From the IMG/VR virus record IMGVR_UViG_3300014913_000005, positions 1 through 34,241 of that record: DNA of 34,241 nucleotides; one strand, 5' to 3'. This stretch comes from a virus. The translations under genes and the position numbers were made by a program. The notes under the pieces were generated by a model. The model saw only the letters and a list, made by a program, of their open reading frames with translations, did not search any database and was not told the origin of the DNA. This document shows positions 1 through 8,148 of the stretch, piece after piece (positions within the stretch are counted from its first letter, which is position 1; each line of letters begins with the position of its first letter).

Positions 1-123
1 AAAAAAAAATTCTACAGGACTCTATAAAAAAATAGTCAGAGGGTATAAAGTCATTGATGGAAGTGAAGAATATACGGACTATGTAATGTCAAAAGAGTTT
101 GGTTTGGATTGGAAACGTTATAA
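1..123. repeat. Terminal direct repeat marking a circular contig (left copy)
   Basis: Bases 1-123 are identical to 34119-34241. The reading frame that runs off the right end continues without interruption into this copy and on to a stop at 215-217. This is what an assembly of a circular or circularly permuted molecule gives. It could instead be a true short terminal repeat, but because it lies inside a coding frame an assembly overlap is the simpler reading. Confidence 0.9.
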
Positions 124-217
124 CAACAAAAGAATGCAAACCTTTATTGAAATAATGAATTACGAAACAGAGAAAGCAAATAACCAAATTAAAAAGAATG
201 GCAACAAAAGAAGTTAA
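1..217 (+). CDS. Tail assembly chaperone-like protein, 3' part (gene interrupted by the contig ends)
   Basis: This is the C-terminal part of the gene that starts at 33841. In the frame that joins correctly across the repeat it reads through the segment KRYNNKRM and ends NGNKRS with TAA at 215-217. The last codons overlap the first 20 bases of the tape measure gene (ATG at 198), a tight coupling typical of the gene just upstream of a tape measure protein. The C-terminal part is basic and Asn/Lys-rich. The function is inferred only from its position between the major tail protein and the tape measure; no family motif is recognised. Confidence 0.7.
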   Translation, partial: KKNSTGLYKKIVRGYKVIDGSEEYTDYVMSKEFGLDWKRYNNKRMQTFIEIMNYETEKANNQIKKNGNKRS

Positions 218-2957
218 TATAGTCATAAAGGCAACGGACAAGGCAACTAAGACGTTTTCCAAAGTTGGGAAGGCGTCTGTTGCTTTTGCTAGTGCCATTG
301 GTGTAATGGCAATAAATGCGGCAGTAAAGTTTGAGAAACAGATGGCTAGTGTTTCGACATTGCTAGATGGTGATGTCGATAAATCAATTAAAAACCTTAC
401 GTATGGCATCGAGGATTTATTAAGGACTATGCCTGTTACAGCTGATGAGCTAGGAATTGCTGCATATGATGCTGTTTCAGCTGGTTTTGGTGAAACTGCT
501 GATACATTATTGGTTTTAGATGCTGCATCAAGATTAGCGGTAGGTGGTCTTGGTACGGTTAAAGAGGCAACACTGTTAACAACAGGTGCATTAAATTCTT
601 TTGGAATGAGTGCTGAAGACGCTGATGAAGCTGCTGATATCTTATTCAAAACAGTTAAAAAAGGTACAACAACAGTATCAGAACTAACACAATCTTTTGG
701 TAATGTTGCACCAATCGCAGTCGATACAGGTGTTTCATTGAAAGAATTAAGTGCTGCCACTGCTGCAGTTACTACAACAACTATGAAAGCATCAGCTGTT
801 CAGAACAGTTTGCGTCAGCTCTTTTTAGAAATGACTAGTGATACAACAAAACTTGCTGGAGCTTTTGAGCAAATGGGTGTTTCAAATGTGAAAGCTGCTG
901 TTGAAGCAGAGGGATTTGTACCTTTGCTAGAGCGTATGAAAGTTGAGCTTGGTTTAACAGATAATGAGTTTAAGAATTTAATTAGTTCAGCTGAGGCGAA
1001 AACGGTAGCAATGGGATTGTTAGGTAGTCAAAGTGATGAGTATATTGAGACTATGGCTAGTATGCAAGATGGAACTAATGCATTGACTGATGCGGTTGAT
1101 AAACAAAGCGAGTCGTCAGCTGCGCAATATCAGATGTTGAAAAACAATTTAAATGTAGAATTAACGCATTTAGGTAATACTATTTTGCCAGCCTTAGTGA
1201 ATGGAATGGGTTTAGTTAATACAGCCATAAATGAAACTACTGGCTTATTTTCTGAGTGGAAAGGTGTTATTAGTGACGCAGGGCAAGACACGTCTAGATA
1301 CATGACTATCGTATCAAACTTAAAAATAGCTGTAGACAAATCAACTGGTGCTGAGAAGGATTATTTAAAAGCGGTGTTAGCCACGGCTGAGGTTGGACTT
1401 AAAAAGCAAAAGCAGATGGCCGACGGTCATATTATCATGGCTACAAATATGATGGACATAGAAAGTGACATGAAAAAATCTATAAAAGATTTGTCAAAGC
1501 AGTGGGGTGTTGATTCTAAAAAGATGGGTAAATCAATGGAGGGGTTAAGTCTTGACACTATTGCATATTTGTCAGAAATAGACGGAGAGTTCTCACAGGA
1601 AGTATTGTTGTCTGGTGTACGAGCTAAAGAAATGACAGAAAATTATGCAGAAGGCATAAGCGAAGGGCTGCCTAGTGTTGAGGGTGCTGTTGAGAATGTT
1701 ATTGCAACTATTGATAATATTGATGATACAGATTCTGCTATTTGGGGTGTGCATATGTTGGGAAATCTTGCACAAGGGATGCGGGATAATTTACCGGCTG
1801 TCAGTAGTGCTGTTGATGCGACTATGTCAATCATCAGAAGGCTACAACATTCAACAAATGAAGAACTTCCGGAAGAGCTTTGGGGTCAACATGCCAGTGA
1901 AAACTTCGGGGTTGGTTGGATGGTAGGTAATCAAAAAGTTAAATACGCTGTTGGTGAAACAGTAAGTATTTTAAATGCGTTTGGTCAAGAAGTTGATATA
2001 GTTGTTGGTGATGTTTCAGGATATTGGGATGCGTATACAACAAAGCTTGACGACACAAATAAAAGTCAAAAAGAATTATTCAGTGACGGTATTACTGGTA
2101 TAGCAGAAATGCAGAAGGAGTATGAGTCAGAGGTTGCTAAAATTAAGAACACAATATCAGGATTACAGGAAGATCTTTCAAGTATCTTTGGTGAAGCAAG
2201 TGAGAAAGAAGCTGAAAATAGAAATAAATTAGCAAATGCCATTGTTGGAAGTGAGGAAAAAATGGCAGATATAAAAGCGCAAATTCAAGAAGAAAGTGAT
2301 TGGGTTAAGCGTGATCAATTACAAAGAGCATTTGAAGAGGAACAGGTTGTTAGAGATGAAAACAAAGCTCTTATTGAGCAAATGGAAGTAGAAGTTACAG
2401 AGATTAAAAGATATAATAACCTAACAAGACTTGGGCAAGCTGTCGAAACATATCATAAGGAGCAAGAAGCTTTAAAGATTTGGAAAGATGATGCAATAGC
2501 TTCATGGCAAGAGCAATACAACGAAGCTGAGACATCTTTAAAAGGAATTCAAGAACTTTGGGGAATTAGAACCGAAGCACTTAAGGAATATATGGGGGAG
2601 GAAATAGGCAAGAATGGTGAGTTAAAATCAGCTGTTGAAAGTTCTATTGACGAGGTGAAGGAATTAATTAATCAATTAAAAGAATTAGACAGGCAACAGT
2701 CATCAATGGGCATGAGTTCTGGCGGTGGAAGCGTTCCGCGTATGGCAAAGGGTGGTATTGTTAATAGTCCTACGCTTGCATTGATTGGTGAAGATGGTCC
2801 GGAGGCAGTTGTACCATTGAACAAGAAGAACAACCCAATGTATGGTGAAGGTGGTGGTACTATCATAAATATAACAGGAACATTCTTATCAGAAGATATA
2901 GCCGAGGAGCTTGGCGACACTATTGTTAGAAAATTAGCACTTAGCACCAGATTTTAA
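198..2957 (+). CDS. Tail tape measure protein
   Basis: This 919-residue protein should span the lumen of the tail and set tail length; at roughly 1.5 angstrom per residue a tail near 140 nm would follow. It is the longest gene of the tail block. The N-terminal third (about residues 1-330) has the Ala/Ser/Thr/Val-rich pattern of phage tape measure domains, including KATDKATKTFSKV near the start. Long charged helical stretches follow, notably about residues 630-840, which look like coiled coil. The C-terminus carries the segment MAKGGIVNSPTLALIGEDG followed by PEAVVPLNKK, a typical tape measure tail-end signature. The start overlaps the upstream chaperone-like gene by 20 bases, and the next gene begins directly after the TAA. 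No lytic domain was noticed inside it. Confidence 0.92.
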   Translation: MATKEVNIVIKATDKATKTFSKVGKASVAFASAIGVMAINAAVKFEKQMASVSTLLDGDVDKSIKNLTYGIEDLLRTMPVTADELGIAAYDAVSAGFGETADTLLVLDAASRLAVGGLGTVKEATLLTTGALNSFGMSAEDADEAADILFKTVKKGTTTVSELTQSFGNVAPIAVDTGVSLKELSAATAAVTTTTMKASAVQNSLRQLFLEMTSDTTKLAGAFEQMGVSNVKAAVEAEGFVPLLERMKVELGLTDNEFKNLISSAEAKTVAMGLLGSQSDEYIETMASMQDGTNALTDAVDKQSESSAAQYQMLKNNLNVELTHLGNTILPALVNGMGLVNTAINETTGLFSEWKGVISDAGQDTSRYMTIVSNLKIAVDKSTGAEKDYLKAVLATAEVGLKKQKQMADGHIIMATNMMDIESDMKKSIKDLSKQWGVDSKKMGKSMEGLSLDTIAYLSEIDGEFSQEVLLSGVRAKEMTENYAEGISEGLPSVEGAVENVIATIDNIDDTDSAIWGVHMLGNLAQGMRDNLPAVSSAVDATMSIIRRLQHSTNEELPEELWGQHASENFGVGWMVGNQKVKYAVGETVSILNAFGQEVDIVVGDVSGYWDAYTTKLDDTNKSQKELFSDGITGIAEMQKEYESEVAKIKNTISGLQEDLSSIFGEASEKEAENRNKLANAIVGSEEKMADIKAQIQEESDWVKRDQLQRAFEEEQVVRDENKALIEQMEVEVTEIKRYNNLTRLGQAVETYHKEQEALKIWKDDAIASWQEQYNEAETSLKGIQELWGIRTEALKEYMGEEIGKNGELKSAVESSIDEVKELINQLKELDRQQSSMGMSSGGGSVPRMAKGGIVNSPTLALIGEDGPEAVVPLNKKNNPMYGEGGGTIINITGTFLSEDIAEELGDTIVRKLALSTRF

Positions 2958-4457
2958 ATGAATATACAGGTTAAAGTAAACGCAGTAGATGTTACTAGTC
3001 AGATTGATTTTAGAACGTTTAAAAAGACTGATGTTTTGACTAGTCAAGTGGATAGTCTAGATTTTAAATATACTAAATACGGTGATAGAACTTTTGTCCC
3101 TCAAAGGGGTGATGAGGTTGTAGTTACTGATACAGACATATCAACTATATTGTTTGGCGGAATCATTGTTGAAGTTAATTTAGAGCTTCAAAAGAATTCA
3201 GTAGTAGACTATTTTGTTAAGTGTTCAGATTATTCAGCTGAATTGTCAGGGGATTTAATAGCTAATACATATGAGGATAAAACTATTCAATATATAATTG
3301 AGGATATTTTGCCTAGTGGATTCACTGCAACTAATGTACAAGGTTCAATTGTTGTTGGTAAGATTGTATTTAATTATATGAATGTTTCAGCGTGTATAAA
3401 AAAGCTAGCTCAACAGATCAATTATAATTGGTATGTTGATTATTCAAAAGATGTACATTTCTTTGCAAAGAGTACTGAACCATCACCGTTTAACTTAACA
3501 GATGATGACCCTAATTTAATAGGTGGTACATTGCAAATTGACAAGTCAAATAGTCAAATGCGAAACAGTGTTTACGTACTTGGCGGGACATTTGTTGGTA
3601 ACAGTAGGGTTGAAACATATGATTCAGTAGCTAATCAAAAACAATTTCCATTAGCTAATAAGTTTTCGGCAAAGCCAGCAGTAACTCAAAACGGTTCACC
3701 AATAGCAGTTGGAACAGAATATTTACAAGATTTTCCAGACGGACCATTTGCAGCATTGTGGGATTATAACCAAAAATATTTAAGATTTGAAACAGCTCCT
3801 ACTGCTGGTGATGTAATAGCTATAACAGGAACGCCGCTAGTACCTGTAATAGTTAAAGTCGATGAAGTTGTGAGCATAGGTAACAACGGACTTAGGCAGT
3901 TTAAAATAGAAGACAAGTCAATCAAAGATACAGACACAGCAAAGCAGAGAGCGTTGGCAGAATTAGAAGCATATAAAGATGGTGTAGCGTCTGGTAGTTT
4001 TTCAACTTATACAGATGGATTGCGAAGTGGGCAGACTATACAGATCACAAATACCCTTTTAGACATTAGTGAAAGTTTTCTAATAAAGAAAGTTCGTGCT
4101 AAAATGTTAACGAATGACACGATTATTTATACTGTTACTTTAGTAAGTTTTAAAATCACTGGAATAATTGAGTTGTTACAGGATTTACTAAATATCAAGA
4201 CAGAGCTAACTGATTTAGATGAAAACACTACACTTACAAAGATAAATCAAATAAGCGAAACAATAGACTTTGATGAATTGATTGAGGTTCAGGCACAAGT
4301 GCAAATTAATGAGATTATAGATGTTGCTGAAAATGTAAGGGAAAACCCTTGGGGAGCTGGTGTGATAGAATGGGTTTGGGGGATATACACACCAATAGGT
4401 CTAGCAGATCCAAAGAGACACCCGAAATATAATAGAGGTGCAAAATATCAAAGCTAA
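2958..4457 (+). CDS. Tail-tip / baseplate hub-like protein
   Basis: This 499-residue protein begins at the base after the tape measure stop (TAA then ATG), so the two are probably translationally coupled. The position immediately after the tape measure is where siphophages encode distal tail and tail-associated proteins. The sequence is beta-rich, begins MNIQVKVNAVDVTSQID, and has a central region resembling hub proteins that form the base of the tail. The last 100 residues are more helical and end with a Trp-rich segment (GVIEWVWGIYTP). I see no endopeptidase or lytic motif. No separate small distal tail protein lies between it and the tape measure, so this protein may fill both roles. The assignment rests mainly on order and size. 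Confidence 0.7.
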   Translation: MNIQVKVNAVDVTSQIDFRTFKKTDVLTSQVDSLDFKYTKYGDRTFVPQRGDEVVVTDTDISTILFGGIIVEVNLELQKNSVVDYFVKCSDYSAELSGDLIANTYEDKTIQYIIEDILPSGFTATNVQGSIVVGKIVFNYMNVSACIKKLAQQINYNWYVDYSKDVHFFAKSTEPSPFNLTDDDPNLIGGTLQIDKSNSQMRNSVYVLGGTFVGNSRVETYDSVANQKQFPLANKFSAKPAVTQNGSPIAVGTEYLQDFPDGPFAALWDYNQKYLRFETAPTAGDVIAITGTPLVPVIVKVDEVVSIGNNGLRQFKIEDKSIKDTDTAKQRALAELEAYKDGVASGSFSTYTDGLRSGQTIQITNTLLDISESFLIKKVRAKMLTNDTIIYTVTLVSFKITGIIELLQDLLNIKTELTDLDENTTLTKINQISETIDFDELIEVQAQVQINEIIDVAENVRENPWGAGVIEWVWGIYTPIGLADPKRHPKYNRGAKYQS

Positions 4458-4474
4458 AAGATAACTTAAAATAA

Positions 4475-5014
4475 ATGATAAATTCAAAAGTAAAAATTAC
4501 AGGACACGTAACAGCTAAGTGTTATGATCAAAGTTGTTTATCAGCCGAAGACTTGGCATACAATAAAAAACTAGTTGCTAGTGGTGGTGACAGGTCAACA
4601 ATGAAACTTGGAAAGCTTAGTTGGAAAGACGAAAAAACAAACCTAATATCAAATGAGGGTTTTGAGGTTATCGGTCAGCTTTTAACGGGGCTGTATGGTT
4701 CAACTGGTGAGATTACGCATTGTGCATTAGGAACAGGCACAACAGCACCGACAACAAGTGATACGCAACTAACAACAGAAGTTTATAGAAACAATGTTGC
4801 ATCTAGTGCAGTTGTAAGCAATATAACTGATTTAACAGCTTACTATTCAGAAACAGAAGTGACAGGAACATTTGAAGAGTTCGGTACATTCATTGATGGA
4901 ACAGCAGCGGTAAATAGTGGTAAACTATGGACTCATGTTTTAACAGGTGGCTGGACTAAATCTAGTAGTGAAGCGTTAGTGATTTCAATTACTTATACAA
5001 TGACCTCATCATAA
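4475..5014 (+). CDS. Tail protein, probable baseplate/fiber component
   Basis: This is a 179-residue protein without a firm family. Residues 60-179 are rich in Gly, Thr and Ser, with the segment HCALGTGTTAPTTSDTQL and a closing strand series ending ISITYTMTSS. This style is common in small phage tail or fiber proteins that sit between the hub and the receptor-binding protein. It has no signal peptide or membrane segment. It lies 17 bases after the hub gene and just before a small 47-codon gene. A structural role at the tail tip is an inference from its neighbours and composition. Confidence 0.55.
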   Translation: MINSKVKITGHVTAKCYDQSCLSAEDLAYNKKLVASGGDRSTMKLGKLSWKDEKTNLISNEGFEVIGQLLTGLYGSTGEITHCALGTGTTAPTTSDTQLTTEVYRNNVASSAVVSNITDLTAYYSETEVTGTFEEFGTFIDGTAAVNSGKLWTHVLTGGWTKSSSEALVISITYTMTSS

Positions 5015-5015
5015 A

Positions 5016-5159
5016 ATGATTATAGAAATAAAATTAGAAACAAGCGATAAAGTTAAAGTTGCTAGGATGATAAATAGGTTAAACCTTGAGCAATCAAAAA
5101 ATAAATATGATTTATTATCGTATAAGATAGACGGAAAAGAGCAAATAAAAACTAACTAA
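5016..5159 (+). CDS. Small hypothetical tail-region protein (47 aa)
   Basis: A 47-codon frame starts one base after the stop of the preceding tail gene (TAA A ATG) and ends six bases before the next gene, so it fills its gap exactly, which supports it as real. The product begins MIIEIKLETSDKVKVARMIN and is charged, with no membrane segment or Cys. No family is recognised. Small proteins at this place in siphophages are often tail-fiber partners or chaperones, but nothing here proves that. Confidence 0.6.
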   Translation: MIIEIKLETSDKVKVARMINRLNLEQSKNKYDLLSYKIDGKEQIKTN

Positions 5160-5165
5160 CAAGAC

Positions 5166-6065
5166 ATGGTTCAAATATGGAAAGACCCAAACACATACGC
5201 ATCAAGTGACGTTGCAATAGGGGATGACGTCACTATTTCCGACCACAATACGGTCAGGGAAGACATTGTGAGAAACACGAAAATCCCACAACGATTCGGC
5301 TATTGTAGCGATATGGATTATAATGTCGAAGCGTCGTCTGGTGGCGTTTTTATTGGAAACCATCAAATGGTAGTTGGCGCATATCACAACTCAACATACT
5401 TCAATTTTTTATACGAGAATCCATACAAAGGGACTTCCACTTCGGATAAAATAAATCACGATTACCCTTCTTTTGACGGCAGGACTATTGCTGGCATAGA
5501 AGTAAGAGGATATGCAGTGATCGGGTATTACGCATATGTGATGATTGTATTGGATGATGATGACTCAGCTGATTTTAATTATATTGTAGAAAAGTACGAC
5601 CTAAGAGACGACACGCATGTCGCAACAATGTACGAGTCTGGATGGTCAACGGGGTGGATGCAATACGCTTCAATGATGAGTGATGGTACATATTTATACA
5701 TAAACTATGACGGCTCAACGGATGACACAAAAATAAACTACATTAAAAAATACTCCATAGGCGCAAGCACTTTGACCTACGTGGAAACGTATACAATGCC
5801 ATTGACACACACAAAAGATGGTTTTGTGATGGATTTGCGTAGGACAAGCGCTGTACTGAATGACACTTACATTATCTGTGGGTATTGGGTCTCCGGCAAA
5901 GGGGGTGTGTTTGTATTCGACACAAGTGGCTCATTAGTACTCGATCCTGTGATTTCTTCATATACATTATGCAATAAGGTTTTTGAAGGGTACCCATATC
6001 TGCAGGGTACTACTAATGATAGCTGGTATAGGCATGCCCTTGGGGATTATTTAGAAAACTTATAG
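5166..6065 (+). CDS. Probable receptor-binding / tail-fiber protein
   Basis: This 299-residue protein ends the tail block and lies just before the lysis genes, the usual place for a host-recognition protein. It is rich in Tyr, Asp, Gly and Ser with short repeating beta-strand patterns (for example YLYINYDGSTDDTKINYIKK and VVGAYHN earlier on), suggesting a beta-propeller or similar beta fold. It lacks any enzyme motif. Its base use differs by eye from its neighbours: more C-ending codons and GAC, ACG and CGG-type codons, so it may be a recent acquisition or under different selection, as is common for receptor-binding genes. It ends with TAG. The function is inferred; no named family is recognised. 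Confidence 0.55.
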   Translation: MVQIWKDPNTYASSDVAIGDDVTISDHNTVREDIVRNTKIPQRFGYCSDMDYNVEASSGGVFIGNHQMVVGAYHNSTYFNFLYENPYKGTSTSDKINHDYPSFDGRTIAGIEVRGYAVIGYYAYVMIVLDDDDSADFNYIVEKYDLRDDTHVATMYESGWSTGWMQYASMMSDGTYLYINYDGSTDDTKINYIKKYSIGASTLTYVETYTMPLTHTKDGFVMDLRRTSAVLNDTYIICGYWVSGKGGVFVFDTSGSLVLDPVISSYTLCNKVFEGYPYLQGTTNDSWYRHALGDYLENL

Positions 6066-6074
6066 TACGACACA

Positions 6075-6092
6075 GCCACATGAAAGTGTGGC
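6075..6092 (+). other. Stem-loop between tail and lysis blocks
   Basis: GCCACA, a six-base loop TGAAAG, then TGTGGC form a perfect 6-bp stem ten bases after the stop of the probable receptor-binding gene. No T run follows, so it is not a standard intrinsic terminator. It may be an RNA processing or stability element between two blocks. Confidence 0.4.
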
Positions 6093-6116
6093 ATTATAGA
6101 ATTTAACTTATATCAA

Positions 6117-6716
6117 ATGATACTAGCTGACACTGTAGAATATAAATTTAGACGTCCGCTAAATCAGAAACAATCGCCTAGCTGTTCTACACACGCTTTT
6201 TTAGGTATGCTTGCTGAATTGGTGGAAAATAAAACAGGTGAGAATACAGACTTTGACTATCTAGGAGAGTTCGAATCAATGGAAGAGATGCGCAAAAATA
6301 AAAGGCGTCTTAGTTACCTACTCTCTAAAGGGAGTCAAGGATTTAAAACTCTAGATGATAGACTTGTTAAGGTTAAGGCCTATAAAAGAGCGGGTAAATA
6401 TTTTTCTGGAACTAAAACAGCTGAAAGAATATGTAGGGATCTACAATTAATAGGACCAATGCTCACAAAGATAAGGTTACACAAAAACACAAGCCTTACT
6501 AAATGCGGATTTAACAAAGTACTGAAAAAGATCTCTGGAGAATGGACAAGGAGCACGCACGCTATTGTTATAACAGGGTTTAATCTTAAGAGGGAGACAT
6601 TTATCATTCAGAATAGTTGGGGACTTAAGAAGTCATATAGAGAAATTAAGTGGAAAGATTTTGTAAAAATATTCCGAGAAGGGTATTTTATTAAAACAAT
6701 ATCAATAACTGATTAA
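6117..6716 (+). CDS. Papain-like (family C1) cysteine peptidase
   Basis: This 199-residue protein has the ordered active-site pattern of C1 peptidases. An oxyanion-hole Gln and the nucleophile Cys lie in NQKQSPSCSTHAF (Gln17 and Cys23, with the Ser-x-His-Ala-Phe continuation seen in bacterial members). The His lies in STHAIVITGF (His148) and the Asn in QNSWG (Asn166). The length is close to a bare catalytic domain, with no propeptide, signal peptide or membrane segment. It stands between the tail-tip genes and the amidase/holin pair. It could be a tail-borne enzyme, a lysis-associated enzyme or a processing protease; its substrate is unknown. C1 peptidases are unusual in this place, where CHAP or NlpC/P60 enzymes are more common. 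A half-size relative follows at 6765. Confidence 0.75.
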   Translation: MILADTVEYKFRRPLNQKQSPSCSTHAFLGMLAELVENKTGENTDFDYLGEFESMEEMRKNKRRLSYLLSKGSQGFKTLDDRLVKVKAYKRAGKYFSGTKTAERICRDLQLIGPMLTKIRLHKNTSLTKCGFNKVLKKISGEWTRSTHAIVITGFNLKRETFIIQNSWGLKKSYREIKWKDFVKIFREGYFIKTISITD

Positions 6717-6764
6717 TTATGATTACACCAATGGATTACAACCCCAGTAGGTGGGGATGGCGAT

Positions 6765-7007
6765 ATGGGAGTAAGATGGGGCGGAATACTAACACATATC
6801 AAAAAGTATGTTAGGGACTGGAATAATAGAAACAATAACATGGCACATGGAATAGCTCTTACTGGGTTTGATAAAGAAAAGAAAGTCTTCTATTTGGCTA
6901 ATAGTTGGGGCGATGCTAAAAGCGAGAGAATGATTAGATTTGAAGACCTCTACAAGGTGTATGCAAATATCACATTTGTAGAAGGTGTTACAGTTTTTAA
7001 AAAATAA
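6765..7007 (+). CDS. C-terminal half of a second papain-like peptidase
   Basis: This 80-residue frame matches only the second half of the neighbouring C1 peptidase: His28 in NMAHGIALTGF and Asn46 in YLANSWGD, with the same 18-residue spacing. The region holding the Gln and catalytic Cys is absent. The same frame continues upstream only to a TGA at 6720-6722 and has no other ATG; an overlapping 31-codon frame starts at 6719. It is probably the remnant of a duplicated or exchanged peptidase gene, so peptidase activity is unlikely on its own. It might still bind or pair with the full-length protein. The start codon is uncertain because no ribosome binding site is visible. Confidence 0.55.
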   Translation: MGVRWGGILTHIKKYVRDWNNRNNNMAHGIALTGFDKEKKVFYLANSWGDAKSERMIRFEDLYKVYANITFVEGVTVFKK

Positions 7008-7017
7008 TTTTATCTAT

Positions 7018-7719
7018 ATGAAGAAAACAGCAATCAATATCCATCATACAGCACACTTTGCTAAAAATGATGTTGCGAAACAGCTAAACAGTGTAAATTC
7101 TGGACACAAGGCACGTTGGAACGCCTCAACACGGTCTAGCCTTGGATACTATGTTGGTTATCACTATCTAATAGAGAGAGATGGTGAAGTTGTACAATGT
7201 AGAAAAGATTCAGAGATAGGAGTTCATAATAACAAGGGGCTTGTATGGTCAACTCGTGGTCGGATTTCTGCTAATTACTATGCTATAGGGATTTCTTTTG
7301 CTGGGAATATGAGTAGGCAAGAGTTAACAAGTGCTCAAATTAAAAGTGCTGTAGAACTTATCGAAAGGCTACAAACTGAACACGACATAAAAGATGATCA
7401 AGTATTGCCACATAGGCATTATACACCAACTCAATGTCCCGGTAATAACCTACCAGACCCGTTATGGGCGTATTTAAAAGAGATGGCTAATAAGATGCAA
7501 AACGAACCACGATTAGATAGCCCTATAGTAGCTTGGTGTAAAAAGTGGGGTATTATTACTAAATGGAGTACTAAACCATCTGATAGCGAGTTAAAAGACG
7601 GTTACATTGCTTATAAGATTGGGTATCTAAATGCAACTAAGGCTAATAGGAAGAAAATATATACACTAGAAGAAATCAACAAAGGAATGGAAGAAGTAAT
7701 TAATAACTTAAACAAATAA
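7018..7719 (+). CDS. N-acetylmuramoyl-L-alanine amidase (endolysin)
   Basis: This 233-residue protein carries an Amidase_2 domain that cleaves the lactyl amide between N-acetylmuramic acid and L-Ala in peptidoglycan. The domain fills residues 1-150. It has the N-terminal NIHHT motif (His9 as zinc ligand), YHYLIERDG with the usual Tyr-His, GVHN, and the C-terminal LPHRHYTPTQCPG with His132 and Cys140 as the other zinc ligands. Residues 155-233 form a second part with Trp-rich and Lys-rich helices, a possible wall-binding or regulatory region that I do not recognise. The ATG at 7018 places the motif at the very N-terminus as in relatives; an earlier ATG at 6985 lies inside the upstream gene and is rejected. 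No signal peptide is present, so release should depend on the holin encoded three bases downstream. Confidence 0.9.
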   Translation: MKKTAINIHHTAHFAKNDVAKQLNSVNSGHKARWNASTRSSLGYYVGYHYLIERDGEVVQCRKDSEIGVHNNKGLVWSTRGRISANYYAIGISFAGNMSRQELTSAQIKSAVELIERLQTEHDIKDDQVLPHRHYTPTQCPGNNLPDPLWAYLKEMANKMQNEPRLDSPIVAWCKKWGIITKWSTKPSDSELKDGYIAYKIGYLNATKANRKKIYTLEEINKGMEEVINNLNK

Positions 7720-7721
7720 AC

Positions 7722-7967
7722 ATGGAAATTTTAGAAAATTTAGACGTGATCGCAGCGATCGGTGTAATGTCAACATTCTTGATACAAGCAATTAAAAAGA
7801 CATTCGGGAAAAAATACATCTCTTTGATCTCAAAGATTATCCCAACACTGATAGCTTTAACCATTGCTGTAATGGCAAACTATGGCCTTGAGGAAACAAT
7901 CCTAAACGCTGTAGCGCTTGGTGCTACCATCTATACTGCATCAGCGGGGTTGTACAAGTTGAAGTAA
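7722..7967 (+). CDS. Holin
   Basis: This 81-residue membrane protein follows the amidase by two bases. It has two hydrophobic segments, about residues 8-25 and 40-58, joined by a basic loop (KKTFGKKY), and then a third, weaker apolar stretch near 62-76. Size, topology and position fit a small phage holin that makes membrane holes to release the amidase. The short C-terminus ends in Lys residues, as is common for holins. It is the last gene before the long non-coding region. Confidence 0.8.
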   Translation: MEILENLDVIAAIGVMSTFLIQAIKKTFGKKYISLISKIIPTLIALTIAVMANYGLEETILNAVALGATIYTASAGLYKLK

Positions 7968-7969
7968 AA

Positions 7970-7998
7970 TTGACCCTAGGAAAGTAGTCATATATAAT
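7970..7998 (+). promoter_or_regulatory. Sigma70-type promoter for a small RNA
   Basis: TTGACC (7970-7975), a 17-base spacer and a perfect TATAAT (7993-7998) begin two bases after the holin stop. Transcription would start near 8005. An intrinsic terminator lies only about 60 bases downstream with no gene in between, so the unit looks like a dedicated small-RNA promoter. Confidence 0.7.
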
Positions 7999-8004
7999 CA
8001 GAGT

Positions 8005-8069
8005 ACTCACAAATATACTTTGTGATCTTACGACGACAAACAAACCATCACTTAGCTGGTGGTTTTTTT
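8005..8069 (+). ncRNA. Candidate small non-coding RNA of about 65 nt
   Basis: The segment is framed by a consensus promoter upstream and a terminator at its end. It holds a perfect 7-bp stem-loop, TCACAAA (8007-8013), loop TATAC, TTTGTGA (8019-8025), then a single-stranded stretch and the terminator hairpin. No reading frame of useful length is present. No known phage RNA family is recognised. Possible roles are antisense control, a packaging-type RNA or a decoy; none can be chosen from the sequence. Confidence 0.55.
8042..8069 (+). terminator. Intrinsic terminator after the small RNA and lysis genes
   Basis: AAACCATCA (8042-8050), six-base loop, TGGTGGTTT (8057-8065) form a 9-bp stem with one G-U pair. 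It ends in seven T residues (8063-8069). It would stop both the small RNA and any late transcription leaving the holin gene. Confidence 0.8.
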
Positions 8070-8110
8070 GTGCTACATGCCCACTACATGCAATTTGTGG
8101 CTAACATACA

Positions 8111-8136
8111 TCGTTTTCCAGACACCAGTAAAACGA
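8111..8136. other. Inverted repeat upstream of a 17-codon ORF
   Basis: TCGTTTT (8111-8117) and AAAACGA (8130-8136) form a perfect 7-bp inverted repeat with a 12-base centre. It ends five bases before an AGGAG sequence and the small ORF at 8149, so it could act as an operator or as an mRNA hairpin in that leader. Confidence 0.4.
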
Positions 8137-8148
8137 TAGGAGTAAATT

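Noticed and set aside
6985-7017. Earlier start of the amidase at 6985.
   Set aside because: It lies within the upstream gene and would add residues before the conserved N-terminal zinc motif; ATG 7018 fits the family.
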